From Cryptomeria japonica (Eukaryota > Streptophyta > Pinopsida > Cupressales > Cupressaceae), in assembly GCF_030272615.1 (NCBI RefSeq), contig NC_081415.1:368326667-368390666 (forward strand): 64,000 nucleotides of DNA, written 5' to 3'. The notes under the pieces are model-generated. The model saw nothing but the letters and a program-made list of their open reading frames with translations. It did not search any database and was not told the origin of the DNA. Made by a program: the position numbers and the translations under genes. Within the stretch, counting starts at the first letter, position 1; every line of letters starts with the position of its first letter. Below are positions 37,500-49,905 of this stretch, in pieces.

Positions 37500-39700
37500 A
37501 TGCCTATTCAAACCAAAAGTTCTCATAAGAAAGATGCCGAGGGAAAAGGATAATCCTTTTCATATCAAAATAATCCATTTTACGTAAAGGATCCTCTCAC
37601 TGATAAACCTTCATCGTCAGATGTCCCAGTTTATGATCAGTCCTTGTCTCCCACCATATCTGGAACAAAACAAGAAAAACAAGCTGCTAAACACAAAACT
37701 TATGATGATATCGGTATCCATGATACCAACACTGATTCCTCATCAAGTGAATCGGAAGCCTCTGAACCTCCAGAAACTGATATACCGAAATGTCAAAAAG
37801 ATAAAGATTTCCAAAAAATGATGAAGGTTATCATGGCTAGAGAAAAAGAAGACTATTTTCTAGAACTAGAAAAGCAAGGAGCTAAACTTCCTACTTGTTA
37901 TAATGTTGAGGCCCTCACCACTAAAGAGGAAGAGACACCACTAGCAATGGTAAACAAACAATTACAAGTGTTATGAACTGAGATCACAGAACTGAAAAAC
38001 AAGGATAAATCACCAAAACAATATTCTCTGGACACAATATGCCCATTTCCATTTGACAAAAACATTTACATGCCTCCATTTCCTTCAAGAGTGGAGATCC
38101 CAAAATTTAACAAATATGATGGCAACTCAGATCCCAAGACCATATCAGAGAATTTTGTGCTTTATGTATGGAGTTCATGCACAAAAAAATGTATCTCATG
38201 CACCTTTTCCTGAGAAGTTTAGGGGGGAAAGCTATGGAATGGTTCTCAAGCCTACCTATGAGAATAAAAACTTTTGAAGAATTAATCCAACTATTTCTAC
38301 AACAATGCTCCTATAACATTCGTCACACAGTCACTATGATAGAGATTTGCAATACCAAACGGAACATAGGAGAGCCCTTTCTCACTTTTCTCCAAAGATA
38401 GAGAAAGATGTTCTCTAGATATTAACAACCTATTCCAGATTCTGAGAAGATGGATATCCCAAAATTTGACAAATATGATGGTAACTCAGATCCCCAAGAC
38501 CATATCAGAGAATTTTTTGCTTTATGTATGGAGTTCATGCATGACCAAACATATCTCATGCACCTTTTCTTGAGAAGTTTAGGAGGGAAAGCTATGGAAT
38601 GGTTCTCAAGCGTACCTATGGGAATAAAAACTTTTGAAGAATTAGTCCAACTATTTCTACAATAATACTCCTATAACATTTGTCACCCAGTCACTATGAT
38701 AGAGCTTTGCAATACCAAACAGAAAACATGAGAGCCCTTTCTCACTTTTCTCCAACGATGAAGAAAATTGTTCTCTAGATATTCACGACCTATTCCAGAT
38801 TTTGAGAAGATGGATATCTTTGTCAACAACTTAATCCCTGAATTGAAATACTGTATCCAAATGCAAGTGCACCCTTCATTCAACAAAATGGTAGATAATG
38901 CCCTCATGATGGAAGATGTGCTTATAAAGAAAGGAGATGTCTCACTTTGGAAAGAAACACAACAAGCTTCTAGTTCCAAATAAAATAACAAATATTGGAA
39001 ATATGACAAAGACAATAACAAAAATATTGTTAATGATGGAGTGGTAGACATTGTAAAAGCAAAATCAAAATCCATGACATTTAACTTGGCTAGTGGCACG
39101 CAAGCACTGAAAGCAGCTGAAACCGTAGCACAAAATCCCTTGTAGAAAGTAAAAAAATGATTTAAAGAGAAACCTTATCTCTCAAAACCGAAACGCAACT
39201 TCACTACTCAAGAGGAATCATACGAATCCTCTTTCAAAACTTTATTGGCAAACAATTTGATAACCTTACCAGACAATTCTAGGCCATATGATCCGGAAGT
39301 TAAATCAAAATGGTGGAGAGAAAATGAATACTGCGACTACCATCGAAACAAAGGTCATAACACAAACAATTGCACGAAGCTTAAACATGAGATTCAAGAT
39401 CTCATTGATGCTGGCAAAATTGTTGTTGGAAATCACACAACTAATGTTGATCACAAAGCTTTCAAAGATCCCTTACCTATTTATGAACAAGGTGATTTCT
39501 CAAAGTCAAAAGGAGGTGCCAATGTTAATTACAGTTATACCAACAATGACAATGTGATCAACATGATTGAGTCTTCCCAACCTGAATATTGCAATATGAT
39601 TATAATCAAAGATAAACAAAATGAATCACAAAATGTAAATGCTGTGACCCGTGCTCAAAAGAAAGTCACTCTCCGAGGAGCTAGTTCTTCAACTCTTTGA
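37500..39700 (+). pseudogene. Gag of gypsy element 1, decayed
   Basis: Starts at the ATG at 37,500 (MPIQTKSSHKK). An acidic N-terminal region (TDSSSSESEASEPPETD) and a helical segment lead to a Retrotrans_gag domain (IPKFDKYDGNSDPQDH, GGKAMEWFSSVP, KTFEELVQLFLQ), which is partly duplicated in tandem. The capsid end is LIPELKYCIQMQVHPSF. A Cys/His segment near 39,325-39,375 (ENEYCDYHRNKGHNTNNC) is of the type seen at the Gag/protease junction of plant gypsy elements. There are several frameshifts and stops (for example TAA at 37,552 and TGA at 37,974), so no intact Gag. Confidence 0.85.
38101..38812 (+). repeat. Tandem duplication inside gag
   Basis: Two copies, about 359 bp apart, of the Retrotrans_gag core: caaaatttaacaaatatg at 38,101 and caaaatttgacaaatatg at 38,460, with shared landmarks throughout (gctatggaatggttctcaag in both). 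The two copies have diverged and each has its own stops. This duplication would disrupt capsid folding. Confidence 0.85.
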
Positions 39701-40043
39701 TAAAATGACGTCAAACTTACCAACCTCATCAAACAAACAAAAATATACAAAATTTGATAGATCTAAACAACTAACTTCATCATCATCCTCTTGATATAGC
39801 ATTGTTAAACAATTGAAAAGAACAAATGCTCAAATCTCCATCTTTGAATTGATCAAAATCTCTTCTGCTCATAAAGAGATCCTAGACAAAGCGTTGCTCA
39901 CAACTAATGTCCAAAAAGATTTAGATATCGATCGGTTTCAATCTATGGTGGGTCACCTGACTTCACCTCATTATCTTACTTTCTCTGAAGAAGATGACAA
40001 CTCGCTGAATCACCCACATAACTAGCCATTGCACATTGAAGCT

Positions 40044-41381
40044 ATGATCCATAAACACTGAGTTAAACGTGTTTTGATATATGGAGGCGTTGGGTTGTAT
40101 ATTTATACCTATAATCTGCTTACACAACTGGGCTTTTCTGAAAATGTCATTGATTCGGCCAAGAAAATAACAATTAAAGCGTATGATGAAGAAGAAAGAA
40201 CCTCTAAAGGTCTGGTACTGTTACCAATCAGAGTAGGACCTATAGAAAGGGATGTTATTTTCCAGGTGCTCGATCTTCCTCTGTCATACAACATCTTACT
40301 GGGAAGACCATGGATTCATGAAATGAAGGCAGTTCCATCTACATATCATCGGTGCTTAAAATTTCCTTATAACAGGGTTGAAGTCACTATTCTTGCTGAT
40401 ACAAACTCCCCTTGTAATGCATTGACAAAGAGTGATGATATCTTTGTACCTCATGATAGAGAAGCCTCTATAGCTGAAAGTTTAGAAACCTTGATGAAGG
40501 ACTTAGAAAAGAAATTAAAAATCATAGATACTAGCATGGATGGATACAAGGTAGAACCAATACTTTCACTCATTTCTCTTCCTCCATTACCCAGACAATC
40601 AGGAAAACCATCAGAGGTTATGAAGCTACAAACTTCTACTCCAAATGTCATATATGACGGTCTCTTTGTACAATCCTCTACTTCCCTTGCAGATGAAATA
40701 GAAGAGGATGCTATTCTCAAATGGATTTTCAAAGAAGATAGTGAAAACAAAGATGTAAGACATGGTGATATTTCCCCGACACAGTATGGTCTAGGATATA
40801 AAATGATTCAATGCATGGGATATTCAGGTACTGGTCATCTGGGAAAAAATCAAGAAGGTATTATTGAACCCATTCATCTGCAAACAAATTCTACAAATGG
40901 CAAAGCTAGATTGGGATACAATGGAAAGACATTAGACCAAAAATATGCTTCTAAGTCTAAGTGGAAGAAAAAGACACCGCCTTCACTAACACAAGGAGTA
41001 AACACTCAACTTACTCAAGAAGAGTATGAAAAAGAACAAGAAGAAATATCAATCAAGAGAGAGGAAACAACCAATGATCAAGTTCCAATGGTATCAACTA
41101 AAACATTACAAGGAGTAGAAGTCCCAGAGGATATGAGAGAAGAGGTAGAAATAATCAAGGAATTGTTTGCACCGCTGAAAATCCCAGTCACATACACTTG
41201 TAGACAACAAGTGGATGATTCAAAAATGGACTCAAATGAGTATGAATGGGGTGCACATCATCTCTTAGATACATCTAGTACAGAAAATCCAGAATACTCC
41301 AATGATATCACAGATGAAACTCAAGAATTGACATGCTTAAAGCTACAAACAAAGATAGAAGAAATCAAACTAAAAAGATAG
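40044..41381 (+). pseudogene. Protease and G-patch region of gypsy element 1
   Basis: An open frame of about 440 codons. The N-terminal part is a retropepsin-like domain; its catalytic motif, usually DGGAG or DGGSG, reads YGGVG (40,080-40,094), so the catalytic Asp is Tyr. ILLGRPWIHEM follows at about 40,290. At about 40,785-40,925 there is a G-patch motif (GLGYKMIQCMGYSGTGHLGK) with its glycines retained. The C-terminal part is charged linker. G-patch domains bind RNA or activate helicases and occur in some retroelement polyproteins. The lost Asp predicts no protease activity. Confidence 0.82.
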
Positions 41382-42303
41382 GTAGACTATGAACGAAAGC
41401 TGAAAGAAGGAAAGACAAAAGAAAATTCTTTACCTACTATGTCTCTCTCTAATAGGACAAAAAAAATCAGGTATGGCACTACACAAGAAGAATTAGAAGC
41501 TACAAAAACAGAACTAGTCATTAGTCCAGAAGAAGCTGAATGGAGTAGAAGACATAAATTCATAGAACCATCAAGGTTATGTCAACAAGTATGTCAGATA
41601 CAAGTGATAAATGAATCAAATCACGAAGGAAATTGAAGCATCAAAGATGTAGGTATTGACACTATACATAAATTCACTCAATCACTTGAAGAAAAGTCAT
41701 AAACTTCCTCTTATGACTTTGATGACTCCAACAACAATCCTATTGATGATAATACCTATTCAGCATCAAAATTTGACTCCTCTATCATGGATGTCAGGAA
41801 TCTATCTACTGATCTTGTTACTATCAAACCACGCTATGTAGTCCAGTCTGGCATAGAAAATGGTGCTCCAAGTAGGTCTATTGGATTTGGTCAACTAAAT
41901 ATTAACGTGTACTTCAATAATCATGTTGTAACTATTCCTGGTTTTGAGACATTTACGTAAGGTAGTCTTCTAGAACTCAACTTTTTGATTTGAAGCTATG
42001 ATGATAATACCGTGAACTCTCTCGAGCCTCTCCAAACTTTATCCTTGGTACATCCTGAACTAATTGACTGTAGTCTCCAAAACCAACCTATGAATGTACC
42101 TATCTTTGCTAATGACTATACGTTAGCTTACTACCTCAATGCTGTTGAACCAATGGACTCTTCCACCAGTGAACAAAGTGAGAACATGACTGAAATAGAT
42201 ATCAAGTATCTTAGTCACAAAAATCAAAAAAAGAAAAATAAAAGATCTGATGGCGAAAACAACATCGTGGCGGTGTTAGAATCCAAAAGAGAAAAAATAA
42301 AGG
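41382..42303 (+). pseudogene. Degraded linker between protease and RT
   Basis: Polyprotein-like sequence broken by stops and frameshifts. Readable pieces are SNRTKKIRYGTTQEELEATK (about 41,450), FGQLNINVYFNNHVVTIPGF (about 41,890) and NDYTLAYYLNAVEPMDSST (about 42,110). The glutamine/asparagine-rich middle seen in related elements is shortened. No separate gene is likely. Confidence 0.6.
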
Positions 42304-45300
42304 ATGTACCTAAGGGTGAAAACCTCCATGAGGCACTTGAAGGTGAGATACTTGATATACTGCCAAGTCATTTTACAGGAAAGGTCTTCTATATTGATTG
42401 AACCAACTCAGCCAGCAAATATTGGGAGTCAAGAGACACCACATATCATCCACTTAGCTCAATCATTATCAGCACAAGAGTTGAAATATTTCAGCAATCT
42501 CTTCCTAGAAAAGAAGATCAACTTTGCATGTACATACTCTGATATGCCAGGTCTAGATCCCGATCTCATCATGCACCATCTTTCTATTACACTAGGAGTT
42601 AAACCAGTCAAGCAAAAACTCCGCAAGATGCACCCTCATGTGGCACTATTAGTCAAAGCAGAGCTAGAAAAACTGCTAAAAGTTGGATTTATCAGAGCTA
42701 TAGACTACGCAGAGTGGATTTCAAACATTGTACTTGTATCAAAGGCAAACAGATCTATTAGGTTTTGCACTGATTTCAGGGATCTCAATAAAGCATGTCC
42801 AAAAGATGATTTTCCATTGCCTAACATTGATATGATAATGGATATGACTGTTGAATATGAGATGTACTCACTAATGGATGGATTCTCCGATTATAATAAG
42901 ATCAAAATAGCTACTAGAGATCAAGAAAAGACAACTTTCACTTGTGCATGTGGAACCTTCTGTTGGAACGTCATGCGATTTGGGCTAAAGAATGTAGGAG
43001 AAACTTACCAAAGAGCATTAACTAATATCTTTCATGATATGATGCATAAGAATACAAAAGATTTTGTTGATGACACTTTAGTGAAGACTATGAAGAGATC
43101 CACACATATTCAAGAGCTAGGCCTTATACTAGATAGAATGGAAAAATTCAAGCTCCGACTAAATCCTAAAAAGTGTGCATTCGGAGTGACATCTGGTAAA
43201 CTACTTGTTAGGGGTCCCACAAATACTGAGAGGGGGGGGGAGTGAATCAGTATCTGATCGATGATTAGAATTTATTTACTTAAACATAATCAAGTATATC
43301 CACATGAAAAGTACACCATAACACAAGATGTTAACAAGGAAACCCGATGTGGAAAAAACCTCGGTGGGATTTGTGACCCACAATATTCACTCATTGGCCA
43401 ATAAGAGAATATTAATTACAATAGGGGCCTGCACATGCAGGAAGGCCAACTGCCTAGAGCTCACTGCTCAATGGGAAGTCTCACTGACTTACAATAAAGA
43501 TTATACAAATACAATACCTTGTACTGCTTTAAAATAGCATCTTCAATGCCTGATTCAGTACCGGTTCCTGCTCTGTTCTTTACATATACCCCTTGACCTA
43601 TGTTTCGCACATTAGGTCTGCCTAATATTTTCCTTAATGCTTCTACTTCACATTCTTCACACTACAAAATGTCTACAATGATCTCTTTTATATATAAGAT
43701 TCATTTTACAATTTGCCAAGTCGGCTTACAATAATAAACAAAATATTATATAACAAAAATCCTGTAGGCCTCTGTGCCGGTATACTTCCTTTCTTCTGTG
43801 CTGGTGCCGGTGTCCTAAGTGCCAATGTAGAGTGTGATCTGCTGATGCCGGTATAATGTCTTTGCCGGTGCCATAGGATTGCAAGGTTTCCATCAATGAC
43901 AAAACCTTCAATCACATACAATGTCTCATTGGAGTGTGCATATGCCAACACTACTTGGTTATATTATTTCAAAGAAAGGAATTGAGGTTGATCCTGAGAA
44001 GGTCCAATCTATAATGGAAATGCCACCTCTAAAGAATATCAGTCAAATGAGAAGTCTACAAGGACGTCTCTAGTCAATTAGACACTTTATTTCTTAGCTA
44101 GCAGATAAGGCTCAACCTTTCACAAAAGTATTAAGGAAAGGGGTAATCTACAGCTGGGATCAGGAATGTGAACAACACCTTCAACAAATCAAAGAGTATC
44201 TATCCAATCCACCAATATTGATGCCACCAATTCAGGGTAAACAATTCATCATATACATATCAGCTACTAATTCATCATTGGGGGCACTTCTAGCACAACA
44301 AGATGAAAATAAAAAATAGAGAGCTATATATTACATCAGTAGAACATTGGTGTCTTATGAAATGAACTACACTATAATAGAAAAAGCATGCTTGGCATTA
44401 GTCTTTGCATCACAAAAATTAAGACACTACATGTTAGCACATTCCATCAAGCTAGTAGCTAAGATTGATCCACTCAAATATCTTCTCAACAAAGAAACAC
44501 TTACATGAAGATTGGCTAAATGGGTCATGGTTCTTACAGAGTTTGATAATGAATATGTGGAACACAAAGCCATCAAAGGACAAGTAATTGTAGATCAACT
44601 TGTTGATGCTCCACTTGAAGACACTCAACCGCTGCATATAGAATTTCCAGATGAATCAATAATGCACCTTACTCAACAATCATGGAAGATGTTCTTTGAT
44701 GGGTCTTTCACGCAACATAGTTTCAGTGCTGGAATGCTTTTTATTACTCCTCAAAAGTATTTGAAACCAAAGGCTTATAAGATTATTTTCCCTTACACAA
44801 ACAATATTGCAGAGTATGAAGCTCTGGTAAACGGGATCAAGCTGGCCATCAAATGAAAGGTTTTGGAACTACACATCTATGGAGATTATCAGCTAATCAT
44901 CAATGATACATATCAGACTTGAGATGAGAAATTGATGCCTTATAAGAGAATGGTGGATAATCTCAAGAAATATTTTACTTTTGTGTCATTCCAGCAGATT
45001 CCCAGATCAACAAACAGAGTAGGAGATGCTATGGCCACCTTGGCATCTATACCAAAGTTACAAGAATCTAATTTTTGCTTTGAATTCTTGGTGGAAGAGT
45101 TACATTACCCTATCTATCATTCTCCTGAGTCCTAGATGGTCTTCTCTATTATCGGACATGACTCATCTCACTACAACCATATTTACTCTTATCTACGAGA
45201 CCAAATTGTCTCAAAAAATTTAACCCGTAATGAGAAAAGGAACCTAATCCGAAATGCTTCATGGTACATCATCATCACTAATGAACTATTTAGGCAAGGT

Positions 45301-46419
45301 TTGGATAGTACTTTGCTTAGGTGTCTAGAAACTGAAGAGTCCCAATGTGCATTATCGGAAGTCCATGAAGGTATTTGTGGATCTCATTCGAATGGTCTTA
45401 CTTTAGCTCAAAAAATACTAAGGGTTGGCTACTATTGGCCAGACATGGAGAAAGATGCTATAAAGTTTTCTATAACTTGTGAAGTGTCAACTACATGGGA
45501 ATCTCATACATGCTCCAGCAAGGGATCTCAAATCCTTCATTACACATTGGCCTTTTCAGCAATGGGCCTTTGATCTCATTGGTCAAATATATCCTGCATC
45601 ATCCAACAGACACAAGTTTATCATAACTGCCACTGAGTACTTCACTAAGTGGGTAGAAGTGGTTCTGCTCATCAAAGCAACCGATAAACAAGTAACTTTG
45701 TTCATCCTTAACTATATCATCTACAGGTATGGGATACCTTCATCCATTGTGACTGGCAATGGATGAAAATTCAAGAATAAAGATCTAGACGAGCTTTGTG
45801 AGAAATTCAAAATCAAACATGGTCATCTGTATATTACCCTCAAGGAAATGGACAAGCTGAAGTATCTAATAAAAACCTGTTGACTATCTTACACCGAATA
45901 ATGAACAAATCTGGGAGGGATTGGCATCTGTAGCTCAATCCTGCACCATGGGCTTATAGAACAAGTATCAGCACACCTATTGGGGCTACACCTTTTTCTT
46001 TGGTGTATGGGTCCGAAGCATTATTACCTATTGAAGTGGAAATACCATCTTTGAGAGTTTCTTTGCAAGGTCTTGTTATTGATGAAGACTATAGAATATC
46101 TAGATTGTAAGAACTTGAGTTGCTAGATGAACGTCGGCAAGTGGCGTTTGATCATCTGAGAGTGTATCAAAAGAGAATGTCTAAAGGATATAACAAGAAG
46201 GTTCGACAATGAGAATTTCAGGTTGGCGACCTTGTTCTGAGAGAAAATCCTAAAAATTGATAGTTTCGAGACAACAAAGGGAAGTTTGAACCCAACTGGC
46301 TGGGTCCCTACATCGTTACTGTAGTCTTTGTCTCTGGTGCCTATCAGCTCTCAACATTGGAAGGAGAACAACTCCATGAACTGATTAACACCATCCACTC
46401 GAAAAATTTCTCCACTTAG
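42304..46419 (+). pseudogene. RT, RNase H and integrase of gypsy element 1 (interrupted)
   Basis: RT (about 42,540-43,205, resuming at 43,956) shows FCTDFRDLNKACPKDDFPLP, EMYSLMDGFSDYNKIKIA and catalytic FVDD (about 43,063). The frame resumes after the solo LTR with GYIISKKGIEVDPEKV. The RT-linked RNase H is degraded (about 44,230-44,500). A second RNase H of plant type follows (44,512-44,856: MFFDGSFT, NNIAEYEALVNGIKLA). Integrase (45,136-46,250) has an HHCC region with HEGICGSHSNG and YYWPDMEKDA, then WAFDLIGQIYP and TATEYFTKWVE, with frameshifts that destroy the second half. It ends at a TAG at 46,417. Two RNase H domains between RT and integrase is the known Tat/Ogre arrangement. Confidence 0.87.
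43206..43950 (-). mobile_element. Solo LTR inserted in the RT of gypsy element 1
   Basis: 745 bp, TGTTAGGGGTCC...TATGCCAACA. It is flanked by the exact 5-bp repeat ctact (43,201-43,205 and 43,951-43,955). The RT frame continues in phase across it. It belongs to the same LTR family as 12,721-13,515. Recombination between two LTRs of a once full element would leave this form. Strand is given by analogy with that copy. Confidence 0.92.
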
Positions 46420-48040
46420 TGTTCTCTGCTCCAACAACCTGTACAACTGAAAAATGTCCTGAAAAAAAATCTAAAAATCATAAAAAGTACTGAAAAAAAA
46501 AGAAAAAAAAGAAAGGAAAAATAAAAAAAATAAATCTTTGCCAAGCAGGTGATACCTGGCAAAATGACGCCTCTTGTACTCAAATTCTCCATCTATCAAT
46601 GTAACGTTGGCATTTCCTTCTTTCCTGCATCTTTGCTTTCGCTTGTACATATATTATAGTTGCTTTTGTGACATCCTGGTTCTTTTAGAACCCTCATGAC
46701 TTGAAAATGATCAATGTCATAGTCTTAGGGTAATCAACTGAGCAAATTACGTGTCCTAAGAAGTATCAACCAATTCATCATTCTGTCAGTGATACCCGAT
46801 CATCCAATCTGAGTCAGTCACCTGTCTCCTAACTATTGAAGAGTTATCACTGAGTACACAAGAAAAACATTACTGAAAACAATCACTAAACAATTTGAGA
46901 TATGCATGAAATATTTCTTTGTGTGTTTTCTTTTATATTGGTTTTCAATTATTATTCCCTTTAAGTAACTCAAGGAAGTCTATCTTGACTAAGAGGAGCA
47001 AGGATTGGGGGCATAATATTTTCTTTGTTTTCTGCTTGTAGGAATGATTCTGATGATCTCGAAACATCTAATCAACTGGGTGTTTGTGATAAGAGCCTTC
47101 ACATCAAGGTGAAATCACCACACATACCTCGACTCCACTTATTTGTATGCTACAGGGAGGTTGGCATCATTTCTTTGTCTATTTTGAGGGAATTTCTTTA
47201 AATGTGCAATCCGGGTCCATGCGTAATCTGTCCAAGGATATGAAAAGAAAAGGGTCATTGCGGACAAGATAATTAATATTGCACATGAACAGGAAGGAAC
47301 TCTAATCTGTCTGCTATGTTTGTAAATGCTCAGTGATGAATATTAAGCATTCCAAATCCAGTGACTAGTTTAAGTTGCATTCATTTTGTATTTTGTGCAT
47401 TTCAAGTGATTTATGCATGATAACAATAATCTCTTTATCTTCTGAATGAGAGTTTGAAGTTTCATCATTTCTAAGCTAAGTGGTTTCTTTTTCATCATTT
47501 CTCCGATCAAGTACTTGTGTATTGAGATGTTAGCTACATACATATGCATCTTATATATATTCATACATTCATTTGCATTCATATTATTGCATAGAAAAAT
47601 AAGTTTTTTTGCATTACTCATTATTCATTTTCATCATTTATTTGCATATGAAAAGAAATAAAAACAAAAAATCATATTCATTTGCATTACATACATCCAT
47701 ACTGAACATATTTGCATACATATAGAACAAAGCATATAGAAGAAACATCTCATAAATCAATTGACACAAGTACAATGAAATTAAATCAAGATCTCGTATA
47801 TATAATCATTAATATCTCAGGGTACAAGTGATATAATTGTCATATACAAACTCCCATTGGAGCAAGAATTGTATGGGCTACAAAAAATGGGGCATCTAAC
47901 AAAATCTAAGAGCTATAAGAAATCTATCTCTTTGCCTCTCCCTCATTGCCAAGTGGTGGAGGAGGTGGAGCCTGCTGACCGACATCCTGTCTCGGTGCCC
48001 AAGCTCCCTCAGATCAAGCCATATACTAGGAATATGGAAC
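46420..48040. other. Noncoding 3' region of gypsy element 1
   Basis: No gene. It holds an A-rich run (about 46,460-46,530) and a polypurine-like tract aaggattgggggca at about 47,004-47,018 of the sort found near plant gypsy 3' LTRs. An AT-rich stretch follows with repeated catttgcat/catacat motifs (47,560-47,720). Because LTR-like sequence does not follow the purine tract, it may be an internal second tract. Confidence 0.5.
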
Positions 48041-49297
48041 AACCTGCTACACTATAGGAACAACTACGCTATAAACCACAACGTAATAAGCCGCCAGACT
48101 AGTCTGGTGTAAGATCTCCTACTGAAGAGTGTCTCTCTCTACCCTCATCTTTGTGACCTAATGATCGCGCTCTGCCCTGAGATCCACGAGTTGACAATCA
48201 CACTCAGCTCTGACCTTAGCTAACTGACAATATCTCTCTACTCTAAGGTCCGCCAGCTATTTGTCTTTCTTTGCAAGCTGTGTCTGAGCCATTGTCAACT
48301 ATGACTATAGACCTGCTACTTGCGCTCTCATCAACCATGCTGCATCAGCTACTCCCTGATTCCTCATAGGCTGTCCACCTCCATCTCTGCCTCCAACTCC
48401 ACCTGCTCATCCCTCCTCTTCCATACCTATCTAGGAGCTATTCGCTCCTCCTCTCCTCCACCCTCCACTGTCCTAACACCACTCATCCTCACACCACTCA
48501 TCCTCACACCACCAACCCCTAGAGATCTATCCTCTCCTCTCTGCTGTTGTTTGCACTAGGATCACCACCTGCCCTCCTAGGAGCCTCTTCTCTCCGTCCC
48601 TATCCTTGTGCCTGTCCCTGTGCTTGTGCAGGGGCATCATCCTCAATCTCCTCTATGAGAGGCACCTTCTCAGCTAGATCTGTAAACCTAGGGAATGGAT
48701 GCTACTGGAACCAATCCCTGTATTGGGGTAATGCCCCTGCATCTGCAATATCCTCTAGATAATCCCACCAAAGTCACTGTAACCCTATCAGCGCCTACAT
48801 GGTCAAAGCATAGGAAAACCTAGGGGCCCATCCTCATCTCTCATCTGCATAACAAGTGTAGGCGGTAAACTCTTATGAAATCCTCTGAGGCCTACCATAC
48901 TGCCTCATCACCTGAGTAACAACAAAGCGGTCGATGACTGTCACTGATCTGTCGATGAGAGGATGAGTCATGAATAGATCTCTACGCACAACTCTCTAGT
49001 CATCCCAAGTCTCTAGACCCCTGAATGGTCTCCATACGACAACTATCAGGTCATCCAGGTGCCATCTCCAGTACTCTATCTTGCCTAGATGAGGCTAAGT
49101 AATGTATCCAAAATATCTATAAATAATAGACTATTGTGGATCTCTAGCATCATCCACTATAGGTCTGCAAACTACGATATGCTCCGAGGCCCATATCTGT
49201 AAAATCAATACCCCTACAACCATGCTCTTCCCCTCTTTGTATAAACTCTCATGCATCTCACGATAGATGCAGGCTAATACACATGAACCTGTTATTG
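48041..49297 (-). pseudogene. Antisense plant-mobile-domain ORF, truncated
   Basis: On the minus strand one frame reads from 49,297 down to about 48,040 with over a dozen stop codons. The first part matches the plant mobile domain (aminotransferase-like PMD): CIYREMHESLYKEGKSM, VLILQIWASEHIVVCRP, VVWRPFRGLETW, and DRFVVTQVMRQYGRPQRI (about 48,900). A proline/arginine-rich linker follows. The tail has four 11-residue repeats (LADLRVERYCQ, LAKVRAECDCQ, LVDLRAERDHQ, VTKMRVERDTL; about 48,270-48,140), probably coiled coil. The start of the domain is missing because gypsy element 2 begins at 49,298. Antisense extra ORFs, some with PMD homology, are known in plant gypsy elements. No function is established for them. 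Confidence 0.8.
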
Positions 49298-49442
49298 CGT
49301 CTTTTATTCTTCATGATAAGAGTGAGTCATCCTTTAAGATTTTCAGTTGGAAGTCCTAATCCTTCAAGTGATACCTCGGTTCAAGTCCTTAGTATGTCTG
49401 TAAATTTTTTTTCCAATCATAAAGGTCAAGTTTAGATAATTC

Positions 49443-49800
49443 ATTGAACTCTGTGAACACGTTGAACCATTTTGAACCGGGTTCAACAGGTTCATTTAGG
49501 TTCCATAGGTTCCAAGGTGTTCAGGGAGGTTTTTCACACTAATGTTTTCTCTAAGTGTCTTGCAACGACTCTCTTTTAAAAAAAAGAAGAAGGATCCTTG
49601 TTCGGTGATATGTCACTTTATTATTCGTCGGGTGTTGAACACATTGAACTAAGTTCAAGAGGTTCAAATATGTTCAACATGTTCGATATAGCACAAGTGG
49701 TTAGTAGCTTGGTATTATTTGTTTCGGCAAAATTCTCCTTGAGCACGACATACATCTTGAACTACTTGAACACCCATGAAGTCTATTCAGGATGTTCATA
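49443..49800. promoter_or_regulatory. Cluster of TGAAC/GTTCA half-sites in the LTR
   Basis: Within about 360 bp I count 15 occurrences of tgaac or its complement gttca, some arranged as palindromes (tgttcaacatgttcg at 49,670; gttgaacacattgaac at 49,633). The corresponding part of the 3' LTR (60,462-60,810) keeps most of them. By chance about one would be expected. A protein-binding array in the U3 region is one explanation. This is inference. Confidence 0.55.
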
Positions 49801-49905
49801 TGTGTTCGATGTTGGTGGGCCTCGTGGGTTTTAATGATTTAATAGTGCATTCATTTCCAAATATGAAGAGGCAGAACCATGTCTTAAGTGACGCCATTCT
49901 TTGGT

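Larger units (their letters stand above)
34205..49297 (+). mobile_element. Ty3/gypsy element 1 with G-patch and antisense mobile-domain ORF
   Basis: Order on the plus strand: 5' LTR, primer-binding site, 2.1-kb leader, gag, protease with G-patch, RT, RNase H, integrase, then an antisense plant-mobile-domain ORF. RT is interrupted by a solo LTR (43,206-43,950). No 3' LTR resembling 34,205-35,323 is visible. The antisense ORF is cut off exactly where gypsy element 2 starts, so the remainder probably lies beyond 64,000. Layout and primer site suggest the Tat/Ogre side of plant gypsy elements; this placement is inference. Confidence 0.82.

Noticed and set aside
47004-47018. Polypurine tract as proof of a 3' LTR start at about 47,020
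   Set aside because: The sequence after it does not match the 5' LTR at 34,205, so only an internal tract can be claimed.
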